Source: Tannerella sp. | GTDB taxonomy: Bacteria; Bacteroidota; Bacteroidia; Bacteroidales; Tannerellaceae | Assembly (NCBI GenBank): GCA_031285685.1 | Contig: JAITVS010000201.1 | Location: forward strand, 1 to 52,625 | Direction: 5' to 3' | Length of the DNA stretch: 52,625 nt | In this document: positions 18,652 to 27,185 of the stretch, piece after piece | Layout: each line of letters starts with the position of its first letter | How positions within the stretch are numbered: the stretch's first letter is position 1 | Made by a program: the position numbers and the translations under genes | The notes under the pieces: generated by a model | The model's database searches: none | What the model was told of the DNA's origin: nothing | The model's input: only the letters and a program-made list of their open reading frames with translations

Positions 18652-19944
18652 TTATTCTTCATGCAGCGCTTCTGCCGGTTGAAGGTTTGATGCTTGTCTG
18701 GCCGGATACCATACGGCAAGAAGCGAGACAATCGCAAGAAACAGGAATGTCAGCCCGAAATTAATGAAATATTGTTCGATGCCGGATCCGATTTGTTCGG
18801 AGTTGGCTTGTGGTATTCCCAACGCATTTAATAAGTCCGTCTGGCCGATATTTATACATATGTTGACTCCTATTACAGCGGAAATAAACAGGAGGAAAAT
18901 GGTTTCTGTGTAGAGGAATGTTTTTATTTTTCGTTTGGATGATCCCAGGGCAATGCGTAATCCGATATCACTTGTACGTGATTCCGTACGATACCAGAAT
19001 GTGCCGATGATACCCAGAAAGATATTAATTATCAGGAATAACGTGATTGCATAGATACTATTCAGGTTATCCGTGATTCCGGACCATTTCATGGAGGATT
19101 TCTGCATATCATCCAGCGAAGAGATGTTAGAAAACATGTAAGGGCCGATATTCAGTTGTTCTTTCATATTTTTCACAAATCGTTCCGTAAAACCTTTGGC
19201 TGCATTCGGATGGGTACGAATCGTAATTTCATTCCGCAAAAGATTAATATCTCTTCTTGCTAAAGAATGGAATACCGTATTTGTATATGGATCGAAGAAC
19301 TGACTTTTTAATTTTTCCGTGATACCAATAACTGTAAATATTTTATCATTTTTGTAACTATGTTTGAGTTCATGCACATCGGATACCGGATAACCGGATT
19401 TCGTGTGATCCCCGAAAAATCCGTTTCTGTCAGAGCTGATTAGTACGGAATTCTCGCTTGCCGGATCCATCCAGTCAAAAGTATATCCATTGACGAGCTT
19501 TATCCTGAAAACGTCAAAAAATCCGGATGATACATATCGTGTCTGAATCGATGAGGGTATAGAATCAGCATTAATTACAAAATCCGAGGTTGAAACAGAA
19601 CCGCTATAGGGTATACCGGCCTCAGAAATACTGACACTTTCAATTTCCGGATATTGCTTTAAGCGATCTATTAATGTGAGTGTATAGGCATATATTTCAT
19701 CCTGGGTTAAGTTTTCGATTTCGGTGCCGGGATCAATTTCGTTGGGATCTCTTTCGGTCATTCGAATAGAATAAGTGTGATTGATATCGAAACCAAGAGG
19801 TTCATAGTTACATTTAGTTATATAGTACAGGTAATCGCAACAGAACCACAGTATACAAAAAACAAGAATATATTCCAGTATAATCCATGAGTTGGTTTTC
19901 CGTTCGTTCCAGATGATTTTAAAGATATGTCGTATCATGTTCAT
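18652..19944 (-). CDS. ABC transporter permease, FtsX/MacB family
   Basis: A 430-residue inner-membrane permease with the FtsX layout: one transmembrane helix at about 20-42, a large periplasmic domain (about 45-290) and three C-terminal helices (about 300-325, 345-370 and 390-420), ending with the conserved YPARQASNLQPAEALHEE. The second permease starts upstream and overlaps this start by four bases (ATGA). With the ATPase at 21218-21886 the two would form a heteromeric MacB- or LolCDE-like machine. Such transporters export peptides or drugs, move lipoproteins, or transmit force to the periplasm; the sequence does not decide which. No outer membrane factor or membrane fusion protein gene is nearby. 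Confidence 0.92.
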   Translation of the reverse strand: MNMIRHIFKIIWNERKTNSWIILEYILVFCILWFCCDYLYYITKCNYEPLGFDINHTYSIRMTERDPNEIDPGTEIENLTQDEIYAYTLTLIDRLKQYPEIESVSISEAGIPYSGSVSTSDFVINADSIPSSIQTRYVSSGFFDVFRIKLVNGYTFDWMDPASENSVLISSDRNGFFGDHTKSGYPVSDVHELKHSYKNDKIFTVIGITEKLKSQFFDPYTNTVFHSLARRDINLLRNEITIRTHPNAAKGFTERFVKNMKEQLNIGPYMFSNISSLDDMQKSSMKWSGITDNLNSIYAITLFLIINIFLGIIGTFWYRTESRTSDIGLRIALGSSKRKIKTFLYTETIFLLFISAVIGVNICINIGQTDLLNALGIPQANSEQIGSGIEQYFINFGLTFLFLAIVSLLAVWYPARQASNLQPAEALHEE

Positions 19945-21203
19945 TTATCGTTGTTGGTTAGTGAATGGACGATTGTCATACGCGAAGCCCTGTAGGCAGG
20001 AATCGCTGCCGAGAGTATATTAATTATTACACATGCGGCAAATACCGATAAAAAGACCGGAATGGAGATGATTGTGCTGAATGGAATGCCACCCTCCTGT
20101 GGGATCCCTAACAGCCAGTCTTTCATCAGGAATATTACGAGAACAGAAAATGCCATGCCGAAAATACCGCCGATAAAGGATACGATCAGATTTTCCCATA
20201 GTATCTGAATCAGAATAATATGTTTTTTTGCTCCGAATGCTTTTCGTACTCCTATTTCCTGTGTACGCCTTTTTATGCGTGAAAGATTTAGTCCGGAAAG
20301 GTTAATAGCGGGAACAAGCATAATAATGATCAATATGAATGCTATTTTCCGGTTTCTTATTTCTGCCTTTTCTTTCATCTCTTTTTCATTATTTCCCCGG
20401 ATATTCATGCGAAGTACGCGATGTGTTTCAGGCCATCTGATTTCTACAGTTTTGGTTATTTCATCCTCCTTGAATTTTCGTTCTATTTTTTTGATTTCTT
20501 CACGAATGGCGGCATAGTCATTTTTGTTTTTTGCCAATAACATCACATGATATCCTGCGTTTTCCGGATTTTTCCGTGATGTATAAGGTATCCATATCTC
20601 CGATGATGCTTTGGTAAAAACAGGAGATACATCTTTTACGATTCCAATAACCTTGTATGGACGAAAATTTATTTTTATGGTCTGCTCCAATGCGTTCTCT
20701 CCTTTAAAGAGTTTTTTTGCCATGCTTTCCGAAATAACAGCTTCACATAGTCCTGATTGAAATTCTTCTTCACCGAAAGGTTTCCCTTTCAGGAAAGAAA
20801 ATGAATAAAGCTTCCAATAGGCCGGATCCGTACATTTGGCATTGGTGGAAATATTTTCTGTAGAAGCTTCCCTGCTGACCAACGCGTTTAATCCTGTCTG
20901 TACGGATATTAATTCCGGAGTTTGTAATAAAGAAATGTAATTTTTAATTATCTCATAAGAGATAGAGCCTGTACTTTTTGAATAATTACCTCCTCCCAGA
21001 GAATCGGTCAATGACTGATACGTGAGGTATAATGTCCGGTCTCTGTTATTTTCGGGAGCAATACTGATGTTTTTGACTTCATCGGATATGATGATAGACA
21101 TGATCATCATGATGGCCAGTGCCGTACCTAAGATGGATATGATGCTGAAGAACTTATTCTGTTTCAGCATTTCGACTGCTTGTTTGAAGTATATTTTGTA
21201 CAT
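19941..21203 (-). CDS. ABC transporter permease, FtsX/MacB family
   Basis: A 420-residue FtsX-type permease. A first helix lies at about 20-40, then a MacB-like periplasmic domain (about 45-275), then three helices near 285-310, 335-360 and 375-400. The coupling segment KRRTQEIGVRKAFGAKK is the usual cytoplasmic contact with the ATPase. It starts 14 bases after the ATPase gene and overlaps the second permease by four bases. The two permeases are paralogues of similar size, so the complex is probably a heterodimer. Confidence 0.92.
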   Translation of the reverse strand: MYKIYFKQAVEMLKQNKFFSIISILGTALAIMMIMSIIISDEVKNISIAPENNRDRTLYLTYQSLTDSLGGGNYSKSTGSISYEIIKNYISLLQTPELISVQTGLNALVSREASTENISTNAKCTDPAYWKLYSFSFLKGKPFGEEEFQSGLCEAVISESMAKKLFKGENALEQTIKINFRPYKVIGIVKDVSPVFTKASSEIWIPYTSRKNPENAGYHVMLLAKNKNDYAAIREEIKKIERKFKEDEITKTVEIRWPETHRVLRMNIRGNNEKEMKEKAEIRNRKIAFILIIIMLVPAINLSGLNLSRIKRRTQEIGVRKAFGAKKHIILIQILWENLIVSFIGGIFGMAFSVLVIFLMKDWLLGIPQEGGIPFSTIISIPVFLSVFAACVIINILSAAIPAYRASRMTIVHSLTNNDK

Positions 21204-21217
21204 GTTCTTTCTTTTTT

Positions 21218-21886
21218 TTATTCGACTCTTCTTCCATCGAAGAAACGGATGATTCGTTGGGTTGATTCGGCAATGTGTTCATCGTGTGTGACCATGACGA
21301 TTGTTGTTCCTTCTTCATTTAACTTGAACAACAGTTCCATAATTTCGTTTCCCATTTTGCTGTCGAGATTACCGGTCGGCTCATCGGCAAGGAGTATTTT
21401 CGGACTGCCGATAATCGCACGTGCGATGGCGACGCGCTGGCATTGTCCGCCCGATAACTGAGTGGGATAATGTTTTGTCCGGTGGGAGAGGCCGACTTTT
21501 TCGAGCACTTCTCCGGCCATTTCACGGCGGCTTTTTTCCGAAGATTTTCTGTAGAGCAATGGTAACTCTACGTTATCCAATACATTTAAAGAGTTGATCA
21601 GGTGAAAACTCTGGAAGACAAACCCCAATGTTTTATTCCTGAATTCTGCCATCTGTCCGTCTTTCATATGCGTCGTTTCTATCCGGTCGATAAATACTTT
21701 TCCTTCGTTCGGCAGATCTAATAGTCCCATCAGGTTGAGTAATGTACTTTTACCGCAACCGGATGGTCCCATAACCGAAATAAACTCTCCTTCTTTTACT
21801 TTCAGGTTTACTTTTTCCAGGGCGACTGTTTCAACTTCTGTCGTACGGTACACTTTTGTGATATCCTGTAACTGAATAATCTCCAT
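21218..21886 (-). CDS. ABC transporter ATP-binding protein, MacB/LolD type
   Basis: A 222-residue ATPase. It has Walker A GPSGCGKST (about 40-48), the Q-loop in FVFQSFHLI, signature LSGGQCQRVAIARA (about 143-156), Walker B ILLADEPTGNLD and the switch His in MVTHDEH. Spacing and the NSLNVLDNVELPLLY stretch match the MacB/LolD class. It is the first gene of the transporter/two-component cluster and lies about 40 bases downstream of a sigma-54-type promoter. Confidence 0.95.
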   Translation of the reverse strand: MEIIQLQDITKVYRTTEVETVALEKVNLKVKEGEFISVMGPSGCGKSTLLNLMGLLDLPNEGKVFIDRIETTHMKDGQMAEFRNKTLGFVFQSFHLINSLNVLDNVELPLLYRKSSEKSRREMAGEVLEKVGLSHRTKHYPTQLSGGQCQRVAIARAIIGSPKILLADEPTGNLDSKMGNEIMELLFKLNEEGTTIVMVTHDEHIAESTQRIIRFFDGRRVE

Positions 21887-21926
21887 ATTAATTTGTTGTT
21901 TGGATTTATTTTTTTAAAAGATATAA

Positions 21927-21940
21927 GCAATAGTTGTGCC
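21927..21940 (-). promoter_or_regulatory. Sigma-54 (-24/-12) promoter of the ABC/NtrC operon
   Basis: On the minus strand the sequence GGCACAACTATTGC has the invariant GG and GC elements exactly 10 bases apart, with the preferred GGCAC and TTGC words. Only the base before GG differs from the usual T. The ATPase start codon is 41 bases downstream of the GC. The operon itself encodes a sigma-54 activator, which supports the call. Confidence 0.72.
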
Positions 21941-21986
21941 GATCGTTTAATTGTTTGATTATTAGTTTTTTGTTTGTGCTTATAGG

Positions 21987-22002
21987 TGTCCGTATCCGGA
22001 CA
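21987..22002. promoter_or_regulatory. Inverted repeat, probable activator binding site
   Basis: TGTCCG-TATC-CGGACA is a perfect 6-bp dyad with a 4-base spacer. Its centre is about 80 bases upstream of the expected sigma-54 transcription start, the usual place for an NtrC-type enhancer. A further TGTCC half-site lies at about 22008-22012. Binding by the product of 17195-18610 is inferred. Confidence 0.55.
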
Positions 22003-22052
22003 GAATTGTCCAAAGTTTGCTGTGCGTTGTTTTCCTGTTTTCAAATAAAAAC

Positions 22053-22084
22053 AAAAAAACGCAGAACTTTGAGATCTGCGTTTT
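22053..22084 (-). terminator. Rho-independent terminator of the TapB-like gene
   Basis: A perfect 10-bp stem AAAACGCAGA/TCTGCGTTTT (22056-22065 and 22075-22084) with a 9-base loop is followed on the minus strand by a T-run at 22059-22053. It lies about 80 bases beyond the stop codon at 22163 and separates that gene from the ABC operon. Confidence 0.85.
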
Positions 22085-22162
22085 CCGATTATCCTCTTCA
22101 ATGGAGGAGTTAAATTTAAAAACTGGATAAATTATTTCTTATACAGTTTCTGTGGAACTGTA

Positions 22163-22828
22163 TTACTTCTTCAGACTGACAAGTGTCATGCTTGATGTAA
22201 CATTTCCCTTTTTATCGTATACTTCGTTTTTAACGACACCGATGTTTTTGGCATACCATGATGTACTTGTTATTTTTGTGGTAGTCATCATGACTTTGGT
22301 AGAAGCTTCGCTTTCAACTTTAAAACACTCGAAAGAACCGGCGTCGCTTGTAATACTTTCTTTGGCTGTTACTTTAGATTTACCGGATGCCTTTGTCGTC
22401 ATGCCGCTTGCTTTCAAGGTATATTCGTATACGCCGAATTCCTGTCCTTCTGACAGTTCGGAAGGAAATTCCGGATAAGTACCTGTAAATTCGGCATTTT
22501 TGCCCGCATCACCCATACTTGCAACCGGGTCTTGTTTGATTACTCCATCGACTACTTCGGTTGTAACGGTAACGGCAGGCGCGTAAGATTTTTTGTTTTT
22601 GTCAAATGCTTCACTTGTGTAAGTGATCGTGAAATTTTTGTCGTCTTTCTTATCGACTTTTGTTACTACGGTTTTGGTGTAAGACGTAATATTGCCTTTA
22701 CCATCTGCAATAGCATATTCGGCTTCTGCACCCTCTTTGTCCAGAAAATATACGCCTTGTGCCTGAATACTGTTGAAAGACACAAATAAGATTGCACACA
22801 ATGTGCTGATTAAAAATTGTTTGTTCAT
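22163..22828 (-). CDS. TapB/DUF3108-like secreted protein
   Basis: A 221-residue exported protein with a signal peptide of about 23 residues ending SIQAQ. The mature part is a single beta-rich domain of the DUF3108-like/TapB type. It has the pattern of a glycine-containing central strand, then GSFECFKVES and a late WYAKNIGVVKNEVYDKKG motif, which is characteristic. No catalytic residues are evident; members are thought to be periplasmic lipocalin-like or beta-barrel binding proteins. It is transcribed alone: the divergent HipA-like gene lies 154 bases upstream and a strong terminator follows. Confidence 0.78.
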   Translation of the reverse strand: MNKQFLISTLCAILFVSFNSIQAQGVYFLDKEGAEAEYAIADGKGNITSYTKTVVTKVDKKDDKNFTITYTSEAFDKNKKSYAPAVTVTTEVVDGVIKQDPVASMGDAGKNAEFTGTYPEFPSELSEGQEFGVYEYTLKASGMTTKASGKSKVTAKESITSDAGSFECFKVESEASTKVMMTTTKITSTSWYAKNIGVVKNEVYDKKGNVTSSMTLVSLKK

Positions 22829-22982
22829 TTTTTTTAATGTTTAAATTATTAAATGTTCACTCTTAACATTACAATAGATTGTAAATTTTGTAAAATTCCA
22901 TAAATCGTTATATTTTTAATAATTATTTTTTTTAACACTACATTTTGTATTGTGTAGGGAATGGTGTATTTTTGGCAGGAAA

Positions 22983-23765
22983 ATGGAACTACGAACTGTA
23001 AATGTAACACGATATATTATGCCTCTTCGGGAGGGCGGGTCATTACCTGCACTGGCTGAAGCGGATGACGATTTTAAATACGTTGTCAAATTCCGGGGGG
23101 CCGGACATGGAGTAAAAGCGCTTATTGCCGAACTGATAGGAGGGGAGACGGCACGTGCTCTTGGCTTCCGTGTACCGGAGCTCGTGTTTTTGAATCTGGA
23201 CGAGGCTTTCGGACAGACCGAAGGGGATGAGGAAATTCAGGATTTGCTGCAGGGAAGCCGTGGGTTAAACCTGGGGTTGCACTTTTTATCCGGAGCGTTG
23301 ACGTTTGATGTTGCGGTGAATGATATCGATCCTAAACTGGCCTCACAGATTGTTTGGTTAGATGCATTTCTTACGAATGTGGACCGTACAGTGAAGAATA
23401 CGAATATGTTGCTGTGGCACAGGGAACTATGGCTGATAGACCATGGCGCTTCGTTGTATTTTCATCATTCATGGATAAATTATGAGCAACAGGCGTTAAG
23501 CCCTTTTAAATATATAAAAGATCATGCATTGCTTTCGAAAGCAAGCCAATTGGATGTTGTAGACAAGGAGTTCCGGCAGATACTCACACCGGAAAAAATA
23601 AGGGAAATAGTCGAACTGATACCGGATGACTGGTTGCATTGGGACGGTACGGATGAGACACCTGAAGAAATCCGGGACGTTTATTTTAAATTTTTATCGG
23701 AGAGAGCCGCTCATTCGGAAATATTTGTAAATGAAGCACGCCATGCAAGGGAGACATCTGTATGA
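22983..23765 (+). CDS. HipA-like kinase domain protein (HipA_2 type)
   Basis: A 260-residue protein with a stripped-down HipA-type kinase fold. The start is taken at ATG 22983, just after an AGGA-like ribosome site; a TTG at 22950 would add 11 residues. Visible motifs are a nucleotide-binding Lys (K36 in VVKFRGAG), the catalytic loop NVDRTVKNTN with D134 and N139, and the metal-binding D153 in LIDHGAS. These correspond to the catalytic Asp, Asn and DFG-type Asp of HipA. The N-terminal subdomain of true HipA toxins is missing, and no HipB-like repressor gene is adjacent. The next gene, DUF3037, overlaps its end by 23 bases, so the two are translationally coupled. The target of phosphorylation is unknown. 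Confidence 0.82.
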   Translation: MELRTVNVTRYIMPLREGGSLPALAEADDDFKYVVKFRGAGHGVKALIAELIGGETARALGFRVPELVFLNLDEAFGQTEGDEEIQDLLQGSRGLNLGLHFLSGALTFDVAVNDIDPKLASQIVWLDAFLTNVDRTVKNTNMLLWHRELWLIDHGASLYFHHSWINYEQQALSPFKYIKDHALLSKASQLDVVDKEFRQILTPEKIREIVELIPDDWLHWDGTDETPEEIRDVYFKFLSERAAHSEIFVNEARHARETSV

Positions 23766-24126
23766 ATATGCCGTTATTCGCGTAGTACCCCGCGTGGAAC
23801 GCGAAGAGTTTATCAATGTAGGGATTATCATGTTCTCCAAAAAGGCAAAGTATATCAAGGCGCGATATGTCATCGATGAGAAAAAATTATCCTGCTTTTC
23901 CTCAGAATTGGATATCGACGCATTGCGGGAAAATCTGCATTCATTCGATCATATCTGCCGGGGAAATAACACAGGTGGTTACATAGCTTCACTTGAAGTA
24001 CCCGAACGGTTCCGCTGGCTTACGGCCGTACGTAGTTCATCCATACAAACTTCCCGTCCGCATCCCGGTTTTTCGACCGATCTGGATGCGACCTTCGAGA
24101 AGTTGTATAATGAATTGGTGTTATAA
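23743..24126 (+). CDS. DUF3037 family protein
   Basis: A protein of about 127 residues of the DUF3037 family, recognised by HLYEYAVIRVVPRVEREEF followed by NVGIIMF. The start is placed at the second ATG (MQGRHLYEYAV, 23743), which matches the usual family start; an ATG at 23731 would add four residues. It overlaps the kinase gene by 23 bases or more. No signal peptide or transmembrane segment is present, so it acts in the cytoplasm. No catalytic motif is evident. Constant pairing with HipA-like kinases suggests it is the kinase's partner, regulator or substrate; this is inference. Confidence 0.82.
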   Translation: MQGRHLYEYAVIRVVPRVEREEFINVGIIMFSKKAKYIKARYVIDEKKLSCFSSELDIDALRENLHSFDHICRGNNTGGYIASLEVPERFRWLTAVRSSSIQTSRPHPGFSTDLDATFEKLYNELVL

Positions 24127-24172
24127 CCGTAGGTAGTTTTTGAACTGTCGGTTATCCTTGTTTATTTTCAGG

Positions 24173-27169
24173 TCAGAGAACCGACGGATCCGGTGAAGTG
24201 CCCGTCAGCTTAATCTGATAAGGCCATTGTTCTTCTTTATTTTTCCAATGCTCCGTAGGGGCTCCGCTTACCACCAGCCATAGATATTCCGTGTCTTCAG
24301 GGACTGCAAACGACAGTTCGCCTTCCGGGGTAGCCCCCATATTTCCATACACACGTTCGCCGCTTTTCTTATAGGCCAGAAAACCGTAACGCCAGCCGGC
24401 TTTATCCGTTTCAATGGCTTTGTAACCTTCCGCTCCCGCAATTCCTTTGAATTGAAGTTTAACTTTCGTGCCTGCGGCAGGAACCGTCAGTTTGATGCCA
24501 TTATATCCGTAATTCTGGGGACAATGGCTTTCTGGTATCTGGTACCATTCGTTGTTTATTGTTGCTAACTTGCTGATGTACTGGTTTCTATATGGTTTTG
24601 AAGTTTCGCTAACCCTGTCGAAATCCCAGGTGATGAATCGGGTTGCGGCATCGAAGATCTCATCATTAAATGTTTTCTGGTTTGTGTTAGTAATACGTTT
24701 GTAAGCCATCACCGGATCTTCGTCGTCTTTGATCTCGTGGTGTATTCTCGCAATGATATCGGGCCCGTGCTTTGTCGACCAGTATTCCAGTACATAAGGA
24801 GAATGATACATGTTGGTGTAATGCAGGAAGGCAAAATGTGTTTTTTTCATGAAGTCGTTCAGATGGTAGTTTTCGTATGTTTGCCATTCGGGATAGACCT
24901 GCCATAACAGCCATTGTGCCGACATCTCAATCATAGGGCCGACGTTTCGGCTGTATCCTTCTCCGCCGTTGTCGCAACTTAATAGATATTGGAACGAGTG
25001 TACCATTTCGTGTGCTAATGTGCAGTAAGGATAATTTCTCATTCTGGCCGGACGGAACCAGGCTGCGCCGATTTTTTCGTCTGCGCCTCCGCCATAGGCT
25101 GTCTGGTCCTCATCATCAATCACAAAAATAACTAACTTATAAATATCAGACAGTGATTTTCCTTTATTGACAAATTTAAGTACATCCCTGTAGTAGGAGT
25201 AAAAACGTTCCCCTTCTTTCAGAAATTCATAGACATCAAATCGTTTCAGTGAATCCGGATTTTTCATCGGGTCTTCCCCAAAGCTTTTCTGCCATAAAAC
25301 AGCGATGTTCAGAGAAGTCGCCATGTATTTGTAATTGAACAGGCTGTTCTCGTCGTTATAATCATTCCCTTCCGGCATGCCCCATGCATTTTCAGGGATG
25401 AATAATTCTTTTTCTTTTTTCGAATAGTCCACAAGGAATAATAACCGGTTGTTATCTGCCCATTCGGTCATAATAGAACGGAACGCTTTGTAATCCGCAG
25501 GAGCGATCAATTGCTTTTTTATTTCCAGCGTACGGGTCACTTCTATAATATTTCCGTTTTGCCTGATCGAAATGGAAGTCGTACCGGCTTTGTTATCAAT
25601 GGTCTTTGAGGATACCGGTGTCTTTAGTTCAATATGTTCCGGTAGTTGTATGGTATACTTGTAGCTTTCTTTTGCTTTGTATGGCAGCAGCAGATTCTCA
25701 TTTCGTTTGCTGTTATAATTTTTGTAAGGCATGTAAGATACGCTGTTGGGAAAGTCCGGTAGCGAAAAAATGATGTAACGATTGGTGTTTTCTATTTGCT
25801 GTATTTTAGAATAGGTAAAGACGGAAAATCCGTTCTCTTTTTCTTCTTTAGCTTCCTTATCATCCGCGGTGTACCGATCTATGTAGTTGCCGATGTAAGG
25901 AATGAACGCATTTCCTACCCTGGCTACAGACTGGATTTTCGCCTTTTCCGCTTCAAGAGCGATGGCATAGGTATAATCCAATTCAACGGAAGATGTTTCT
26001 ATTGTAATAACGTTTTCTGGATTACTTACACTTACAAATTTCGCAAAACCGGAATACCATCCGGCATCCGACATTTCTTTCTGTTTCGGTGTAAGCAGGA
26101 ATTGCTTACCGTCGACATGCGCAATTACAAACAATTCATCTATGGCACTTAATCCGCAACTGTTTATGTCCGCATGATTGAAAAAGGCGGCCGCTACTTC
26201 CGATTTAATACCTGCTTCATTCAACAAAGCGGCTAATAAATTTACTTTTTCGGTTTCTGTTCCGTAAGCCGAAAGAATTACATCGTCAACCGGACGGATG
26301 CGAAAGCCCGTTTCTTCAAACGATAAACCGCAGGTTCCGACATTGTCGACTACATGGTTCAGTATTGCATATAGTTTTTCGGCACCGGTTCTATATCTCC
26401 TGTTGATCGTTTCTGATAGGGATTGTACTGAGGTATTGCCGGAAGATACAAATTGTTGACTTAAGAGTTTTAAGGCTTCCCTATTGGAGGCATGGCTTGA
26501 TACGGTTAATAATGGAGTATCTCCGCTTAGTGCCGTGGCTTGTGGAGCTCTTGATGCCGCAGGAAGATTATGAATTTTCCATATAATTTCTTTTATTCCG
26601 TCGGAAGATTTTACAGAAGGCTTGAGATTGAGGTTGGATATTTCGTAAAATAAAGGCTTATTCTCCGGAGTTTTGATTGTGATTGTATAGTCTTTTACCG
26701 GTGAAGTTTGCGCAACCGTTGTACAAACATCCAGTTCAGGAAGGTATCCCGGTTTGGAGATGATGGAGTAATCAAGATAAATGGTTGCTCCTAACTCTAA
26801 TCCCGTATGTACAACGACCATTTCTAACAGATGGTTATATGCAGGAGCTTTGGCGGCCTGACGCGGGAGCACCTCCACAAACGCATTTTCAGGTGTTTGA
26901 ATCATTGTTCCGTCTTTCTGTTTTGTATAGGATGCATGTATTTTCAATTCCTGAAATTCCGGGTTGTAGATAATGAAGCTTTCGCCGTATGTCCTGTTCA
27001 TGGCTGTATGGGTGAACAGGGTGAGCTCCATGCTGTAACGAAATTCCTGGCTACCGTCGTTGTTCAGTGTGTAAGTTTTCGATAATTTCCTGTATTCTGC
27101 TTCCGAAGCGGCCTGTATTGACAGTATGCAAGCTAATAATAAAATAGATGTGATGTATATTTTCTTCAT
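24173..27169 (-). CDS. DUF3857 / degenerate transglutaminase / HExxH metallopeptidase-like fusion
   Basis: A 998-residue secreted protein with a signal peptide of about 20 residues. Residues about 25-185 form a DUF3857 domain. Residues about 255-370 form a transglutaminase-like domain in which the usual GDCKDK-type active-site segment reads GTETEK, so the catalytic Cys is lost. A beta-rich linker follows (about 400-560). Residues about 600-860 hold a zinc-peptidase-like domain with HEMVH at about 719-723 and a candidate third ligand Glu 28 residues after the first His (MIEMSAQW). A C-terminal beta-sandwich (about 890-990) ends the protein. It is encoded 16 bases after a DUF3857/transglutaminase gene that keeps its Cys-His-Asp triad. 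The zincin part resembles DUF6055-type domains. Peptidase activity is likely but unproven. Confidence 0.75.
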   Translation of the reverse strand: MKKIYITSILLLACILSIQAASEAEYRKLSKTYTLNNDGSQEFRYSMELTLFTHTAMNRTYGESFIIYNPEFQELKIHASYTKQKDGTMIQTPENAFVEVLPRQAAKAPAYNHLLEMVVVHTGLELGATIYLDYSIISKPGYLPELDVCTTVAQTSPVKDYTITIKTPENKPLFYEISNLNLKPSVKSSDGIKEIIWKIHNLPAASRAPQATALSGDTPLLTVSSHASNREALKLLSQQFVSSGNTSVQSLSETINRRYRTGAEKLYAILNHVVDNVGTCGLSFEETGFRIRPVDDVILSAYGTETEKVNLLAALLNEAGIKSEVAAAFFNHADINSCGLSAIDELFVIAHVDGKQFLLTPKQKEMSDAGWYSGFAKFVSVSNPENVITIETSSVELDYTYAIALEAEKAKIQSVARVGNAFIPYIGNYIDRYTADDKEAKEEKENGFSVFTYSKIQQIENTNRYIIFSLPDFPNSVSYMPYKNYNSKRNENLLLPYKAKESYKYTIQLPEHIELKTPVSSKTIDNKAGTTSISIRQNGNIIEVTRTLEIKKQLIAPADYKAFRSIMTEWADNNRLLFLVDYSKKEKELFIPENAWGMPEGNDYNDENSLFNYKYMATSLNIAVLWQKSFGEDPMKNPDSLKRFDVYEFLKEGERFYSYYRDVLKFVNKGKSLSDIYKLVIFVIDDEDQTAYGGGADEKIGAAWFRPARMRNYPYCTLAHEMVHSFQYLLSCDNGGEGYSRNVGPMIEMSAQWLLWQVYPEWQTYENYHLNDFMKKTHFAFLHYTNMYHSPYVLEYWSTKHGPDIIARIHHEIKDDEDPVMAYKRITNTNQKTFNDEIFDAATRFITWDFDRVSETSKPYRNQYISKLATINNEWYQIPESHCPQNYGYNGIKLTVPAAGTKVKLQFKGIAGAEGYKAIETDKAGWRYGFLAYKKSGERVYGNMGATPEGELSFAVPEDTEYLWLVVSGAPTEHWKNKEEQWPYQIKLTGTSPDPSVL

Positions 27170-27185
27170 TTTTCATTTTTACTTT

